Part shown: piece by piece, positions 33,736 through 46,201 of the stretch | How the letters are laid out: each line of letters begins with the position of its first letter | Position numbering within the stretch: position 1 is the stretch's first letter | Origin: Diadema setosum | Lineage: Eukaryota > Echinodermata > Echinoidea > Diadematoida > Diadematidae | Direction of reading: 5' to 3' | Length of the DNA stretch: 64,000 bases | NCBI RefSeq assembly: GCF_964275005.1 | Contig: NC_092702.1 | Span: forward strand, 6,357,830-6,421,829 | The notes under the pieces: model-generated | Databases searched by the model: none | The model's input: only the letters and a program-made list of their open reading frames with translations | Told to the model about the DNA's origin: nothing | Position numbers and translations under genes: made by a program

Positions 33736-35423
33736 AGTTGTGACCGCTAGGCTAAGTAGTATTTCATTACAAGATCTAATAAAAAATAATTTAATGGTGA
33801 GTAACGCAAAGGTACAACTTGCATGATACGAATCTAACCTACCCTACTCCTAATGTTCTATTACCAATCCTTCACCTACGTCTACCACCTATTCCTATAT
33901 AGTTGCAACACTGTTGTATCAAGTTTTTTGTATACGGACAAAAAGTTGTAATGCTTTATGATATAGTTACCAAACTATAAGTCACAAATAGGCTCAATGG
34001 AAATATAAAAATAAATAACATATGTGTGTTCATAACACAAGTTTAAAGTTTGACTAATGTAACACAATAACAATTAATAGAGTGTACAATGTTTGACCTG
34101 ACAAGTTTATGATTATGACCAGAATGTTTACTTTTTCAGACATGAACAATGACCAGCTTTGACCTAGCTTTCATTTTTTCAGAATGAATCTTGAATATGT
34201 TGGGTGTTGCGCAATACTTTTGGAAGTAACGATATACTGCACACCTACCACACCCAAAACACACAAGCACATAAACACACAAACACACAGCACCCACACG
34301 AACACACACACATACACACATACACACACATACACATACACACCAAGTGCATGGATGGTGCAATCATTGCGCTGTCAGGCGCCCGTCGAGTTTTCGGTAC
34401 AAAGAAAATACACAAAAAAAAAAAAAACGAAAAAAAAAAAAGGCTGTAACATTGCTCATGTTACAGTGTAGATTCCGTACTTTTGTATTTGGCTTTGAAT
34501 GAAGCTAGAACACTGACTAAAATATCATCATTCAAACGTGTAGTGATATGTCAGTTTCCTATGAATGCATATTATAAAACTCGTCAGGAGCGTTTGTGAA
34601 TCTGATGTGATACTCTATGCTCCAACTTAATGAAAAGTCTTGAATTTGTCTAATATCGGGTAAAGTAGCTTTCTTTAATACTATTTTTGTTATTTACTAA
34701 AATGAAATTATCTTTTTCCAAATGACAACACATAATAAAACGATGTTTTTAACATCGCTTCAACAAAATGTGTATATTTTCAAGAGAATCGTAGCTGTGG
34801 GTTGCATTTTTTTTTCTCTCACACTGTAGACATAATATTATAGTTCTGCTGATATAATAAAGTTCATACGGGTGAAGTGCTATCATAGCCCCATTATATC
34901 ATCACTTTCTATGTGTATACACTATTCTTTCGTGTGTGTTTAAGTACGATACCGCACGACTTGGAAACAAGAAATCATGCATCTCTCTTCCTTGAGTGTC
35001 AGTCGACGACAAATAGTTTATGTACACATTAAACTCATTAACCTAACTGGAAATCTGATACATGTACCAGTAAACGCTGGAACTTGTCTTCTGTTGGTTT
35101 CTATGTATTTTCATGAAAACGGACGAGTATATGCATGCAATTATCGTGTATGACATTTTTGAAATGTATCTTATTAATGTATGGGAATTAGACACAACAT
35201 AGTCCCAATAATTTGTTTTGTATACTAGGTGTATTTTGTAAGATGTTTGAAATATCACGCAGCTATAGCAAACAATAACGACATACTCAATTTGTAATCG
35301 AGTATGAATGATGGAATCGAAATGATTTTTTTTTAAAACAACATAAAAGAGAATCTATAACGGGAAAATAGTGGAAATAGATAAAAGACATCATTTCGCC
35401 CGTTTATATAGAAACGTGCTACT
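33736..35423. other. Non-coding with CA-rich repeat
   Basis: AT-rich and without conserved frames. It includes the CA-rich tract at 34,250-34,344 and A-tracts at 34,413-34,440. The minus-strand VCVCVC frames are repeat artefacts. Confidence 0.45.
34250..34344. repeat. Imperfect (CA)n / (CACATA)n repeat
   Basis: ACAC dinucleotides mixed with CACATA hexamers, repeatedly interrupted, so older than the GT repeat at 28 kb. Confidence 0.9.
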
Positions 35424-35541
35424 GTGGTAAACGGGACAATGCGCTATTGTTGCGTCAGTGCGTTAGGGCGCGTTGTGACAAGTTTGTGGTAAACGGGACA
35501 ATGCGCTATTGTTGCGTCAGTGCGTTAGGGCGCGTTGTGAC
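35424..35541. repeat. Exact tandem duplication, 62-bp period
   Basis: The unit beginning GTGGTAAACGGGACAATGCG starts at 35,424 and again at 35,486. It is identical through GCGCGTTGTGAC. It is GC- and CpG-rich in an AT-rich region. Confidence 0.95.
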
Positions 35542-35835
35542 CATGCCAATGACGCAGCTTGTGTGCGGTTGGCATCGTAGATCGTTGGCATGGGCATGCA
35601 CAACGCAACTTTTATTTTTATGAGAATACTATACACAAAGACACAGAGACGCATATCTACATTGTACTTCAGAGACATTTGGATGTACTTTTTGTGAGCG
35701 TCTCGGTACATATTTTGTATATTCGTTACAAGCACTACGTACACGATAGCTGCGGGAACCCGGAGTTTAACGTAATCATTATATCGACAGACTGACCAGT
35801 GAGTAAAACCCTTTCGATATAATTATTATTATGAT

Positions 35836-35878
35836 TCTTCTTCTTCTTCTCCTTCTCCTTTTTCTTCTTCTACTTCTT
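35836..35878. repeat. (TTC)n-rich tract
   Basis: Pyrimidine triplets TTC with CTC interruptions. Confidence 0.85.
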
Positions 35879-37409
35879 TAATACTAAGTCAAACTGGAAT
35901 TGCTGTTAAACGTGAATTATTGTATGAAATCAAAATATTGAGCTAATGATAGGCCCTATATGAAATTTATATTTATTGCAAAGTGAGAGACTGTTTGAAA
36001 TCATTTCATTTGTGTTAAATAGTCATTGTTATAAATAATTGTAACTAAAGTTTGACAATTATTTATGCTTGTTTACCCTTTATAGGGGCTGTTTTGTTTC
36101 CCTAATAAAACGATCCTGATTTCAACTGGAGACGGCGCCGTACAGTGTCATCATTAACCCGGTTTACAACACTACATAACAAGTGTAGGCCTAATAAGTA
36201 ACAAGGAATCCTTTTTCCTTCTTTTCCCCTCCACCAAGCAGTCCATTATGCCCTGGTGCGAGCCGAGTGGAAACGTGGCTGGACGAACGGCGGCTCGCTA
36301 GCTGGCTTGGATGCGTGGCGCGAGGGTCGCATACAATCGTCGGACACGACGTGTGGAGATTACCCTAATTTCGCTTTTCTGAGACCTCATGACCTATTCG
36401 TCAAGCGCTGTCTGGGAGTACCGAAATCATAGATACACGTCTAATGCTCGACGGAAGTAAGTGCTTAGATCGTCAATTAAGATGGCATTTCACACATTAC
36501 CAGAATATTGAGGGATTTGACCGATGAAAAGTTTAAGTAACGTGACGAGCTATGGGATAATACTTGCAGATGTTACGTGAAACGTAATATCTGGGACTGT
36601 AAAGGCATCGGATCAAGTGCTTTACTCGGGACGCGATAAATGTGGCGAATTTTATCAAATATCAGCAGTCTTGTTATAATGGACGTTTTGTCTGCAATCT
36701 GCTCATAGATCTTGGAGTTGTGTGTTATTATTTGAGAGTGAAGGCTAAGCGATGAGCCTATTGAATATTGTATGATGTTATAGATAGAGCTCTTTAAACT
36801 CAAAATCATAATTACATAAATCACATAGTCTATAGTTCTAACGTTAATATATAGATCTAGTCTAATCAGATACGAGGCGAGATCTAAATTATTTGTACTG
36901 AATTGGCCAATTCTTATGAATGACCCACGCCCACGGACGACGACGGCCACAGACCAAGGAGCTACTACAGACCAAGGAGCTCCTTGCACAGACCTTGTCA
37001 CAAAATTGTGCGTAACCAACTCGACACAGCCCACAGCTTGCATAGGCCTACTATAAAACCTGACGGGTTCCACTGGCCTTTGCAAACACATTCGTGTCAG
37101 ATTTGATAAAAGGATACTAGTACTACATTAGACCTCTATGTGCCATTCTATTTGGACATTCTCTTGCATTTTGAATTTTTGTGTGGATGTAACGTTAGGA
37201 GAGTTGATCGTATCACCGGATGCTTTTTTTTTTTTTTTTCGTTGCTCTGAATTCCGTACTCAAAACACGAAATTTTGGCCAAAAATAGCACGAGTTATTG
37301 ACAAAGTCCTGAAAATTACGAAAATTTTTCACTTCATTTTTTTGAAAATAGACTTCAAATATACCCCTCCCCAAAAAGTTGTCTTTTTGTGCGGTGTAAA
37401 ATCGCATTA
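35879..37409. other. 5' region of the PLPP gene; possible promoter patch
   Basis: No conserved coding segment was found. A CpG-rich patch at 36,255-36,430 (ggcggctcgctagctgg, gtggcgcgagggtcgc) is the best candidate for a promoter or untranslated first exon of the phosphatase gene at 39 kb. The exon and its donor cannot be assigned. A short direct duplication 'acagaccaaggagct' occurs at about 36,950 and 36,968. Confidence 0.35.
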
Positions 37410-38064
37410 TAATTCCGGACACGATTTTTGTAATGAAATAATCGATGTCTTTCGCACCTTGTCCTTGCACCTGGATCACAATTCATCCCAGGAACCACCG
37501 TATGCATTCTTACCGAGCGGACGACAAAGGAAAAATCGGCTAATGAGGCCCAAACTTCGTATTTTACGGTAAAATGTTTATCTTGAACATTTTGAACGTT
37601 ATTCACTCGATAAAAAATCGACAACTTATATGGATACTATTTTACATGCTTTGTCTTTGGGAGCTAGCGCGGGTGACGAGTTGCAGGCCCCTTCCTTAGC
37701 GCCCCCCTTCCTCAGCGCCCAACTAATGCATCGTTCGCGTTTGAGGACGATAGCTGCAAATTTCCGGTATCGATCAGTGAACTTGTGGTTCTATTGGAAT
37801 CTTCAGCATTTTTCCTGTATGCGAGTGGGGATTTCATAGAATTTCAGTGACGAAATGTGATTCAAACATGCATAAATATTAACCACGACAAGGTGCGGGT
37901 CACTCAACTAAAAATCTGAGGTAAAATGTGAATTTCTTCGCCTTTTTACATTTTTATGTCGCTTTTTTGCGATTTCGGTCACACAACGTTCTGTGAGACT
38001 AATCTACGAAGACTCGCACGTACTGAATGTCGTTAGTACGCAAAAATGTGCGTGTCCGGAATTA
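37410..38064. mobile_element. Putative TIR element (TAATTCCGGACACG ends)
   Basis: TAATTCCGGACACG at 37,410-37,423 is exactly inverted at 38,051-38,064. Similarity continues inward (ATTTTTG against CAAAAAT with a 3-bp offset). About 655 bp. Inner short frames show no known domain. Confidence 0.5.
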
Positions 38065-38217
38065 CCATGCTGTCGGGTAATGATTACCTGTAGGCCTACA
38101 CGTATATATGTAACAGTAACGAATAGTAGTTTAGGTAGGGTGATTAGCCTTGGGCCATAATCAATCATGACAGGTTGATTTTATCAGAGAAGTCAGTGGT
38201 GGCACTTTTTCATGTAG

Positions 38218-38251
38218 AAAATAGATAGATAGATACATGTAGATAGATAGA
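38218..38251. repeat. (GATA)n repeat
   Basis: ATAG tetramers interrupted once by 'catgtagat'. Confidence 0.85.
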
Positions 38252-39147
38252 TCGCCCACGTAAACTGTGCAGTGGTGAGTGCTGTGGATCGGTGGAGTAG
38301 ATCAGGAGATTTAGGAACGGTAGCACACACATGGCAAGAATATACGGGATGCAGTTTGAATCGGAGCAGAGATGGTGCCTGGTGATTGGTAGAAAGGCTA
38401 TGATGGCCCCAGAGCTCCATGGATGGTGGGATAGTGTTAGTTAGTGTGTGCCAAGGGCAGCTAGGAGGATGGTACTGAGTACACCATCTGGTGTCTGGAT
38501 GGATTCTATACTACACAACCAATTTTGCCAATTGTCTACAAAAAGCTAGTCCCACTCTAGCTGTTGTGTCCATCAACAAGAGACCTCTCTTGCCTTTAAG
38601 ATAGATTGCAATGATCACTTTGATAAAAGTTGCTAAATACATCAAAGGTGCTCAAAAATAGAAAAAGAATATGTGTACTAAATAGTATATAACCTCTTGC
38701 CATCAGAAGTATTAAATCTCTACCAAGTACCCTTCTAGAGTTTCTCAATTCAAAAAACTGGCTTCATATTTTTTGAAATAAAGAATAAGAAAATTATGAC
38801 ATAAGTCCTTTTTTTATTCCTTTCAGTGTTATTCAATATCATAATGTCTTGATAAATATGGAATAGAAGATGGGAAAGGGAGATTTGATGTCCTGTATAA
38901 TATGTCAGTGTGAATAGAGTTAGTACATATGGTACTTTGAAGATTGTTGTTGGAAATTGTAATACTATGCATTTCATTTGTCACTGATTTCATATCCTCC
39001 CATCATATACCTATCTTGTCTGTCCTTACTCTTTCCTACTTTCTTCCTGTCTTCACACCAGACTCATCCAGCCCACATTGATGTCACCACACCCATCTCA
39101 TGACCATGCTGTCTTGCAGGTGTACGGTCAACACACAAGCCGTCAAC

Positions 39148-39194
39148 ATGTTTGCCGAGGTGTTCTTGAGGCTCTCCCTGTTTGCTGCCTTCTT
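39148..39194 (+). CDS. PLPP5: PLPP4/5 coding exon 1
   Basis: Encodes [15 protein letters not shown] and two bases of a Leu codon; start of the first membrane helix. Donor TT|GTTAGT. The exon likely begins upstream at about 39,120 behind CTTGCAG, giving a short 5' UTR part. Confidence 0.88.
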
Positions 39195-40654
39195 GTTAGT
39201 AGCAACCTTGCCATTTTGTACTCTTGACTTGTACTTGCCTTGAAATGAAGTGGGTATTTCTCAGTGTGTGTGTGTGTGTGTGTGTGTGTTTGAGTGTGAG
39301 TGAGAGGGAGAGAGTTTTAAGTGTGTGTGTGCGCGTGTGCGTGCAGTATACTGTGTGCTGGTATGGGAGAAATCAGGGTCTGTGCTGTTACTCTTTTCAA
39401 GTTATCTATCTGCCTGTCTATCTGTTTGTCCCAGACCTCACGGCATAAAATGTAAACCCAAGGGCCTGGGAGTTATTTCTATGATTTATGTATGTATGTA
39501 TAGCCTGTGTATAGCCTTGAGTTGATAAGATTGAACTGCATCTCTAGTGATAAGGCATTGGCAAAGTGAAAGATCATATTGATCAGGTTCTGTTCTCAGT
39601 GTATTCAAATTTGATGTAATTTGTCATCATAACGGATTTCCACAGTAATCTTTAAGCTTGTCCCAGGTTGATCTGCATTTTTTTTTTCAGCGTTTTTCCG
39701 TCTTTTCTCTTTCTTCAGTTGTACAGTGAGACAACAATAGCCATCTACCTTTCACTTGTGCCCAGAAACTTACCGTGGATATGTTTATTGGAGTGCTTGT
39801 TTTGTTAGCATGCAATTGATACAAAAATACACCAAACTGCCCAAAATATGCATGCTGTGCATGATATTGAAAACTCAAAAAGCATTCACTTAGTGAAAAG
39901 ACAAACAACAAAAGAGCAACCCAATATGAAATGATATTTAAAAACATAGATAGCGAAAGTGGCCATTGCAAATCTGTTGTGTGGATAGTTCTGGTGAAGA
40001 TATTTCAAAAGCATATATATCCTAAAAGATTTATATTTTCTGTTCATGATTGATAGGATATCAGAAGACTTGGACCCCTTTCAGCGAGTCATTCAGCCTG
40101 AAGAAATGTGGCTGTACAAGAATCCACATGTGGAGCATAGCACAGTGTCAACCAGGATGCTCTTTGTAAGTTGACATCATGGGATAAGTACTGACGTTTT
40201 TGATGGGGAATGTTAACTACAAGTATTATTACTCCTCACCATTGTGAGATTGAGCAAAAGATATGGATGACAATGCATTCATTCTTGTGTATATTTGAAA
40301 TTTCATTCATGATTTAACTCTTTGGGTGTTGGCACTGGATATTTTATCAATTATATAAAAGTGCCATATCATGGGGCTATGGGAGGAAAGCAGTTTGATC
40401 CTACATTAAATTAGTTGCATCTTCTTATAATATGCAGAATTACCAAGGCTGTGTATCCATGGATTAATTTCAAAATGAGAGGCGACCTTCCAAATGCTGT
40501 CAGAGCCAAAGCCTGGATTATGAAAATATCTTCACATTACCAGTATACATTACATTATACATTACTGCAGCCTGTGGTAGTTCTTTCAGTAATTACCTCA
40601 TAGGAGTACTGGATTGGAAAATCAAAAAATTTCCTCAAAGATGAGGATTTCAAC

Positions 40655-40685
<31 letters not shown>

Positions 40686-43600
40686 TTTGTCAAAGATATG
40701 GATCAGAGACATTTAAATGCCTCATTGTCATACATGTATGTATGCATTTCTTTTTTTTAATATGAAGAAACACAGCACTCTACCTCAGTGACTTTGATTG
40801 AATTGATTTTGGATGAATTCCCTCTATATCCTGTATATCACATAGCCTGTGACATTTTATGTTAATGTTACCTCATCTGCTGTATTTCTGTTCATTGAAC
40901 TATTAGGACTTCTTCCATGTCTGTTTCTCTTCATCAGATTTCGGCTATTCTGGTGCCGCTGTGTACGATACTAGTTTTCTGCATCTTTCGGAAAGATCAT
41001 ATAGACTTCGTTCAAGCTGTGCTAGGTACAGTATGTCATTCTGTCTGGTTACTTGTATGAGTGAGAGTATGCAGTGTTGCCAGTTATGTATATATATATC
41101 AAGAGTAAATGTAGTAATGAAATTTCACTCCCCCCCCCCCTTTTTTTAAAGGAGAAACATAGAAGATATTTCATGACAGACCTAGTTTGCAAGATGCAAG
41201 TTATGTCGGAATTATTGTATCATGGCAGCAAGTTTGAGAAAATGGGGAAAAGTAGAAGAGAAGAAAGAATTTGTATATATTCATGGTATTTGAAAGCTTT
41301 TAGGTCCAGAATTATATTGTAATTCCTCATATGAAATTGTACAGAATTATTCCTCTCTTGCTTCTTCTTTGTCATGAATATAAAACTATGCTGAATGCAA
41401 TTCTGACTTAGAATCATTACAGCCTATTAGGCATAACTGAACTGATTGAGCAGATTAGAGTTCACTTCATATTACAAGTCAGATATCTCTTATATGGTAT
41501 CCTTCTTTCATTGACTCCTAGAAAGCATTATTGATGATACTGTATCTGGTAAAATTTTAAAGACAAAAATTGAGTTTGGACATAAAGTCAGTGATACTGT
41601 GCCGAGTGATTGTGACATTAGTCATTTTGATGGATCCCATGTACTTCAAATATTAGTCTGGGGATGTTTTTCTTTGTCTACATTTACTATCTCATTTTCC
41701 TGGTATTTGCCAACAAAAAGTTCTTTGGTCAAGATGCTTACAGACTTGCAAAATTTACTGTAAGGGTATGATGCATTTGCAGACTGTTTATGGGGGGAAA
41801 GGTCTTATTGTACTGACACTGAATAGTCTGTTTTTGTTTATAATCTGAGAGAAAGTAGACTTTACAGGGTGTACGAATAAAATAAAAAAATGCAAGTTTA
41901 ATAGGGAGTCCTTTAATGGTGCATAGTCCTCAAAGAGAAAGAATCATGGGAGTACCTGTAGGTGGTCAAGTATTAAAATCATGTATGAGCCAAGCAAATT
42001 ATGTCAGCTTTATGCGCAAGAAGTTGTGTTTGTCTGCAGGGAGGACTTGTGTGGAAATAATGCAATGCATTGTAGGATTGTTAAGTCCTACATCAAATGC
42101 AAATAGTTGATATGTACAACCTTTTTCAATTTCTTTTACATTACAGCGTGTTCGTTAGCAGAGCTCCTAAATTCCATTCTGACAAACAGCATCAAACTTG
42201 TAATAGGAAGGTAAGATGGCTGCCAAGACTTGCTTTATCAGTCCAAGGTTTGAAATGCAATGCACACCATCTTTAAGTTTTGAGAACACAGATCATCACA
42301 AGACTATAGACCTGTTCAATTTTGGAGCTGTTTTGTATTTTGTCTATTTCAGCCATAAAAATTTCAGCCCCATAACTGGGGGCTTCAACGTGCATAACAA
42401 TAGTTGATTTTTGCATTGTCTTATATATCAATGCACCTGACTCATTGCAAAACCCACTGAATTACCTTTTCTTCTTACTTGGAAGACCCCAAGGTAAGAT
42501 ACAGTGTTTTTAAATTGAACAGGTCTATAAGAAAGAATGCAGAACTGAGCAAACACATGTGGTAGAGATGTAAGCATGGGACTCAATGTGTGCTGTTTTT
42601 CCAAATAATTGTGCTTTTTCAATCCTGAATAAGTGATTCTCTATATCACTTTCTTATTTTTTGTAATTTTCTTTTCGAGAAAGTAAAATTCATGTTCAGC
42701 CAAGTGTGCTGCAACAGTTTGAAAATCTACTTGCCCACTGGGCAAGTGTTAAAAAAAAAAGTTTTGAAGCACCCTTGAGATGAAAGTAAAATTTGGCAGA
42801 AATAAGAATGTTGAGGAAGAGATGTTTGAAGTGACACCAAACAACAAGGGGCAGTCCTGGACTCTCCTCTCACATATCATTGCTAATATGCACATAAAAT
42901 GCTTAGAAACCCCCCACACACCAGACTCAGCACAACACAAACCTTCACTCTAGCTCCAGTATGTCCATGATATCTTCATCAAAGTAAAACAGCTCAACGG
43001 CTTCTTCACACAGCTCAACAAACAACACCGACATCCACTTTCACTATGGAAACTAAAAGCAGTCTTTCCATCACCATCCCAATGATGTAACTGCAAACCT
43101 CTCTTCCTCATTTACATCACCATGCCAACTTACAAACATCGCTTGATGAGAATGTTGTGTGATTTGAAAGATAAGTACTTTCTTGAGAACAGCAATACCA
43201 AGTGCTACCTCATATGCATAGATTAAAGGGATAGTGCAGTATTGGTGGAGATGAGAATTTGGCTTTTAACTTTTTGCGAGATACCAAGAAATCACTTATG
43301 AAATAGACACAGAGCATACCATTTTAAGAGGAATTCAATTTATACTGTCAAGGAAATTATTGCACAATACCACTGGGTTAAGGGTGTATTTTTCATCTGT
43401 CTCAAAAGTCAGAAGTGTGTGAAATCAGGTTACTAGGCACAGCAATTTACACTCGTGTGCTAGAGATATCACCATTGCATTTCATTCATCTTTTTACCTT
43501 AAAAAAAACATAAACATGAAGGCCACGTCCAGATTTCTTCACGCGCTGTTTTCCTGATGGAGTGATGACAGCAAATCTTGTGTGTACTGGAGACCCAGCC

Positions 43601-46201
43601 ACTGTCAAAGAAGGCAGGAAAAGTTTCCCCAGTGGACATTCCTCTTGTAAGTTAAAAACTGTGCTTTTGCATGCTGTAGGAATCCTTTTATTCTGAATTC
43701 TAACTGAGACTTTTGTTTCAGCCTACCTTTTATTATTGTATCAGCAAGTGTACGTACTATGGGGGAAAATTAACCTGTTCCTTCCGCAATTCTCTGAGTG
43801 CCCTGAATGCCCCCAAATGAGATTCTTTTTGCACGTCGATCAGAGAATGGACAGGTTGGTAATCCACCTGTGCGAAAGTAGTCAAGCGGTACATGTACCC
43901 CCTTCCCATGGTCAACTACATTCGTACATGTGCCATCGAACAATGAAAATATCGATCTAGTGCTAGGTATGAATAGAGCGTGCACTGATAGGCTCACAGA
44001 CTCTTTTGTTCTGCACAAATATGAATTTTATAGCAGAACAAGTGCAAACTAAACCAGTAAAAGGTATAATACTGTGATATACACATTTTTCCAACAGAAA
44101 GAGAACATATGGTGATACACGTAGGATAAACTCTTATCTTTTTATCAAACCCATTTTTCTGGGTATTACAACACAAAGAAACATTAATCTAGGCCACGAA
44201 AGTAGGCACTCTTGTCTTCATCTTGGGAACCTGGTATACCAGGTTCCCGTATATCAGTTGCTCCCACAGGAACCTGGCAAGCTCCCGGAAGGAACGGGTT
44301 AAATTTACATATAAAAGAATGAACAGTAATTCCAAGTGACTGGTAGGTATGAAAGGTCAGTGGTCAAGGTCAAAGATAACTTGAAATTGGCTAAAACCAT
44401 CATGATCAAGCGGTAACATTAGCAACCATTTACTGTTGTCGATATGAGTTGGAAAGGAAGGAAAGAATTGCATTCACTATTATTGGGTAGTTTGATGGAG
44501 CAGTATAAGGATCACTACCAAATGTCACAGAATTTTGGCCTTGGATATAATTTTCCATCTTTGACTTCAGCTAGGGATGTGTAACAGCAGTGTAGTATAA
44601 GAACGATGATGATCAAATGAGCAGGAAAAAAGTTGTTTGTTTGGTTTTTTTTTTGTGCTAAAAGGGTATTAATCAAGACATGGGAACTTTATCTCAGTGT
44701 AAACAAAATACCATGTTTGTTAGCTAGAAAAAAAAAATATGTGGGACCATCAAAGCTTGCCAGTCAACTGCACTCAAAACTCAAATTGCTCATTATTGTT
44801 TTTATTTGTACATTAGATTACATTTTACTGATTTATGACATGAACTTTATCTCACCAAGGCGCTGTTGCAAAGTTTGTATTCTCATTGGGTGTAATGCAT
44901 TTTTATTGACACACCTGTGGGTACTTGTCAAATTTTATTGTGCAAAGTTATCAAATGCTGTTTATATCATATCCATTATATCAAAAAGTCAACTGTGTGT
45001 TTCAGATGAGTGATAAAATGCCATCTCAGTCATTTATTTGATGGATGTTTAACGACGACATAGCAGTGCATAATAATGATTGTGTTTATTCTGTCAACAG
45101 TGGCATTCTGTACCTTTGGGTTCGTAGCCTTCTATCTTGCCGGGAAGCTGCACACCGTCGAGCGCCAAGGTCGAGGTGTTGGTTGGAAGATCGTTGTGAC
45201 CTTGCTGCCTTTGTACATAGCCCTCATGGTGGCGCTCTCCAGAACGGCTGACTACCGCCATCATTATCAAGGTAGTGTATGATATGTGTGTAGATATGAT
45301 AGGAAAGTGTAAAAGAGTACTACTTGTATGTTCAGTTTTGTTCCTAGGCTGTCGAAATTAATTGACCAAAATTTCCAGGTGATGGTATTTTTGCAAAAGT
45401 AGTTTGTCCAATGAAGAAGTTTGTCCAAGTTGGCAGTGTAACCATGTTGGTTTGCAGAGTTACAGAAATGAATAGATTATGTCATTAGTATTTAGTATGG
45501 TGAAACTGATACTGATCTACATTGGTTAGTAAGCATGTACTGCATGATGTGAAATTAAAACTTAATTCATTATGTCGACGTAACATACAGTGTATTACTC
45601 TTCTAGGGCAACAATATGTTTGTGTCTTAAAGGGTGAGGAACGGTTATTTGAGTAATGGAAAAGCTATTATTTTTGCAAGGGTCTGATTTTTGTGAATGT
45701 CGCCAATCACTGGTTAAGGACACACAAAATTATCACCACCTGATCTTGGTTGCATAAAGTGGCAGAGAGAACAGACAGGCATTAGTGCCATGAAGGTACC
45801 CTCAGTCTCAAGTTGCAAAACAACATCTTGCAAAAATCTGTACGTTAAAAAAAAAAAATGAATAAAAAAAAAAAAAAAAAATCTGTACGTAAAAATAACA
45901 GCTTATACTTAAGGTAATCTATGTCACAGCCAGACTCAAGGGTTCAACCTCCACTGTGACCCTGCACATATTGATTGGTTTTTTTGCATGATGTGATTTC
46001 CTGCTCTCTTAACTCGGTGCAGACGTAGCAGTCGGTTCCTTGCTTGGCCTGGTCGTGGCGTACGGCATCTATCGACAGTACTACCCGCCACTGACGTTTC
46101 CCCACTGCGACAAGTCGTACGCAGCTCTCCGTGCCCCATCAGGCACCACTCTTGAGGAGATAAGTGTGCAGGCACAAAGTGGGAACATCAAACTGGTGTA
46201 A
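39148..46201 (+). CDS. PLPP5: Phospholipid phosphatase, PLPP4/PLPP5 type (complete, 7 coding exons)
   Basis: Seven plus-strand exons join in frame to 260 residues: 39148-39194, 40057-40165, 40938-41025, 42147-42210, 43522-43646, 45101-45271 and 46023-46201. Members of this PAP2 family remove phosphate from phosphatidic acid, diacylglycerol pyrophosphate and related lipids at membranes. The three phosphatase motifs are intact: C1 K98-x6-R105-P106 (KLVIGRPRP), C2 PSGH at 139-142, and C3 SR-x5-H-x3-D with S191, R192, H198 and D202. Membrane segments are visible in exons 1, 3, 4, 6 and 7. [18 protein letters not shown] and [13 protein letters not shown] are hallmarks of the PLPP4/5 (PPAPDC1) branch. 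Human PLPP5 has 264 residues, and the exon-1 wording (AEV..RL.LFAAFL) fits it best, but PLPP4 orthology cannot be excluded. Start: first in-frame ATG after an acceptor-like TTGCAG at 39,119, so an upstream untranslated exon is likely. Confidence 0.95.
40057..40165 (+). CDS. PLPP5: PLPP4/5 coding exon 2
   Basis: Acceptor TGATAG|G, donor TTT|GTAAGT. Encodes [20 protein letters not shown] then [16 protein letters not shown], the conserved loop after the first helix. Confidence 0.95.
40938..41025 (+). CDS. PLPP5: PLPP4/5 coding exon 3
   Basis: Acceptor CATCAG|A, donor G|GTACAG. Encodes [17 protein letters not shown] (helix 2) and [12 protein letters not shown]. Confidence 0.93.
42147..42210 (+). 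CDS. PLPP5: PLPP4/5 coding exon 4
   Basis: Acceptor TTACAG|C, donor AG|GTAAGA. Encodes [20 protein letters not shown] (helix 3 and the start of motif C1). Only 64 bp. Confidence 0.94.
43223..43345. mobile_element. Foldback MITE, family A, truncated left arm
   Basis: TTAAAGGGATAGTGCAG at the left and then the same arm as the 7.9-kb copy (ttttaactttttgcgagat, agcataccattttaag). Similarity stops near 43,345, so only one arm remains. It lies in PLPP intron 4, about 180 bp upstream of the exon-5 acceptor. Confidence 0.75.
43522..43646 (+). CDS. PLPP5: PLPP4/5 coding exon 5
   Basis: Acceptor ATGAAG|G, donor T|GTAAGT. Encodes [35 protein letters not shown] and PSGHSS (motif C2). The acceptor is preceded by A-rich rather than pyrimidine-rich sequence, but frame and homology fix it. 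Confidence 0.94.
44225..44248. repeat. Perfect 24-bp palindrome
   Basis: Two 12-bp arms, GGGAACCTGGTA and its exact inverse, with no spacer. A partial third copy, GGAACCTGGCA, follows near 44,269. It lies in PLPP intron 5. Confidence 0.9.
45101..45271 (+). CDS. PLPP5: PLPP4/5 coding exon 6
   Basis: Acceptor CAACAG|T, donor G|GTAGTG. Encodes [40 protein letters not shown] and [16 protein letters not shown], completing motif C3 with the first base of the next exon. Confidence 0.95.
45655..45912. mobile_element. TIR element, family C, decayed copy
   Basis: AGCTATTATTTTTGCAAGGG at the left is mirrored by 'acgtaaaaataacagctta' at the right. The core contains two A-tracts (45,847-45,880). It lies in the last PLPP intron, about 110 bp before exon 7. 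Confidence 0.6.
46023..46201 (+). CDS. PLPP5: PLPP4/5 terminal coding exon 7
   Basis: Acceptor GGTGCAG|A. Begins with the motif C3 Asp, then [20 protein letters not shown] (last helix) and [18 protein letters not shown], ending NIKLV and TAA. The tail after about residue 240 is not conserved, as in other family members. Confidence 0.95.

Noticed and set aside
36573-37091. A 172-residue minus-strand open frame as a gene
   Set aside because: No conserved motif and composition like its surroundings; part of it translates a local duplication ('acagaccaaggagct').
37138-37572. A 144-residue plus-strand open frame as a gene
   Set aside because: It begins in AT-rich sequence, crosses a T-tract, overlaps the end of a TIR element and has no recognisable domain.
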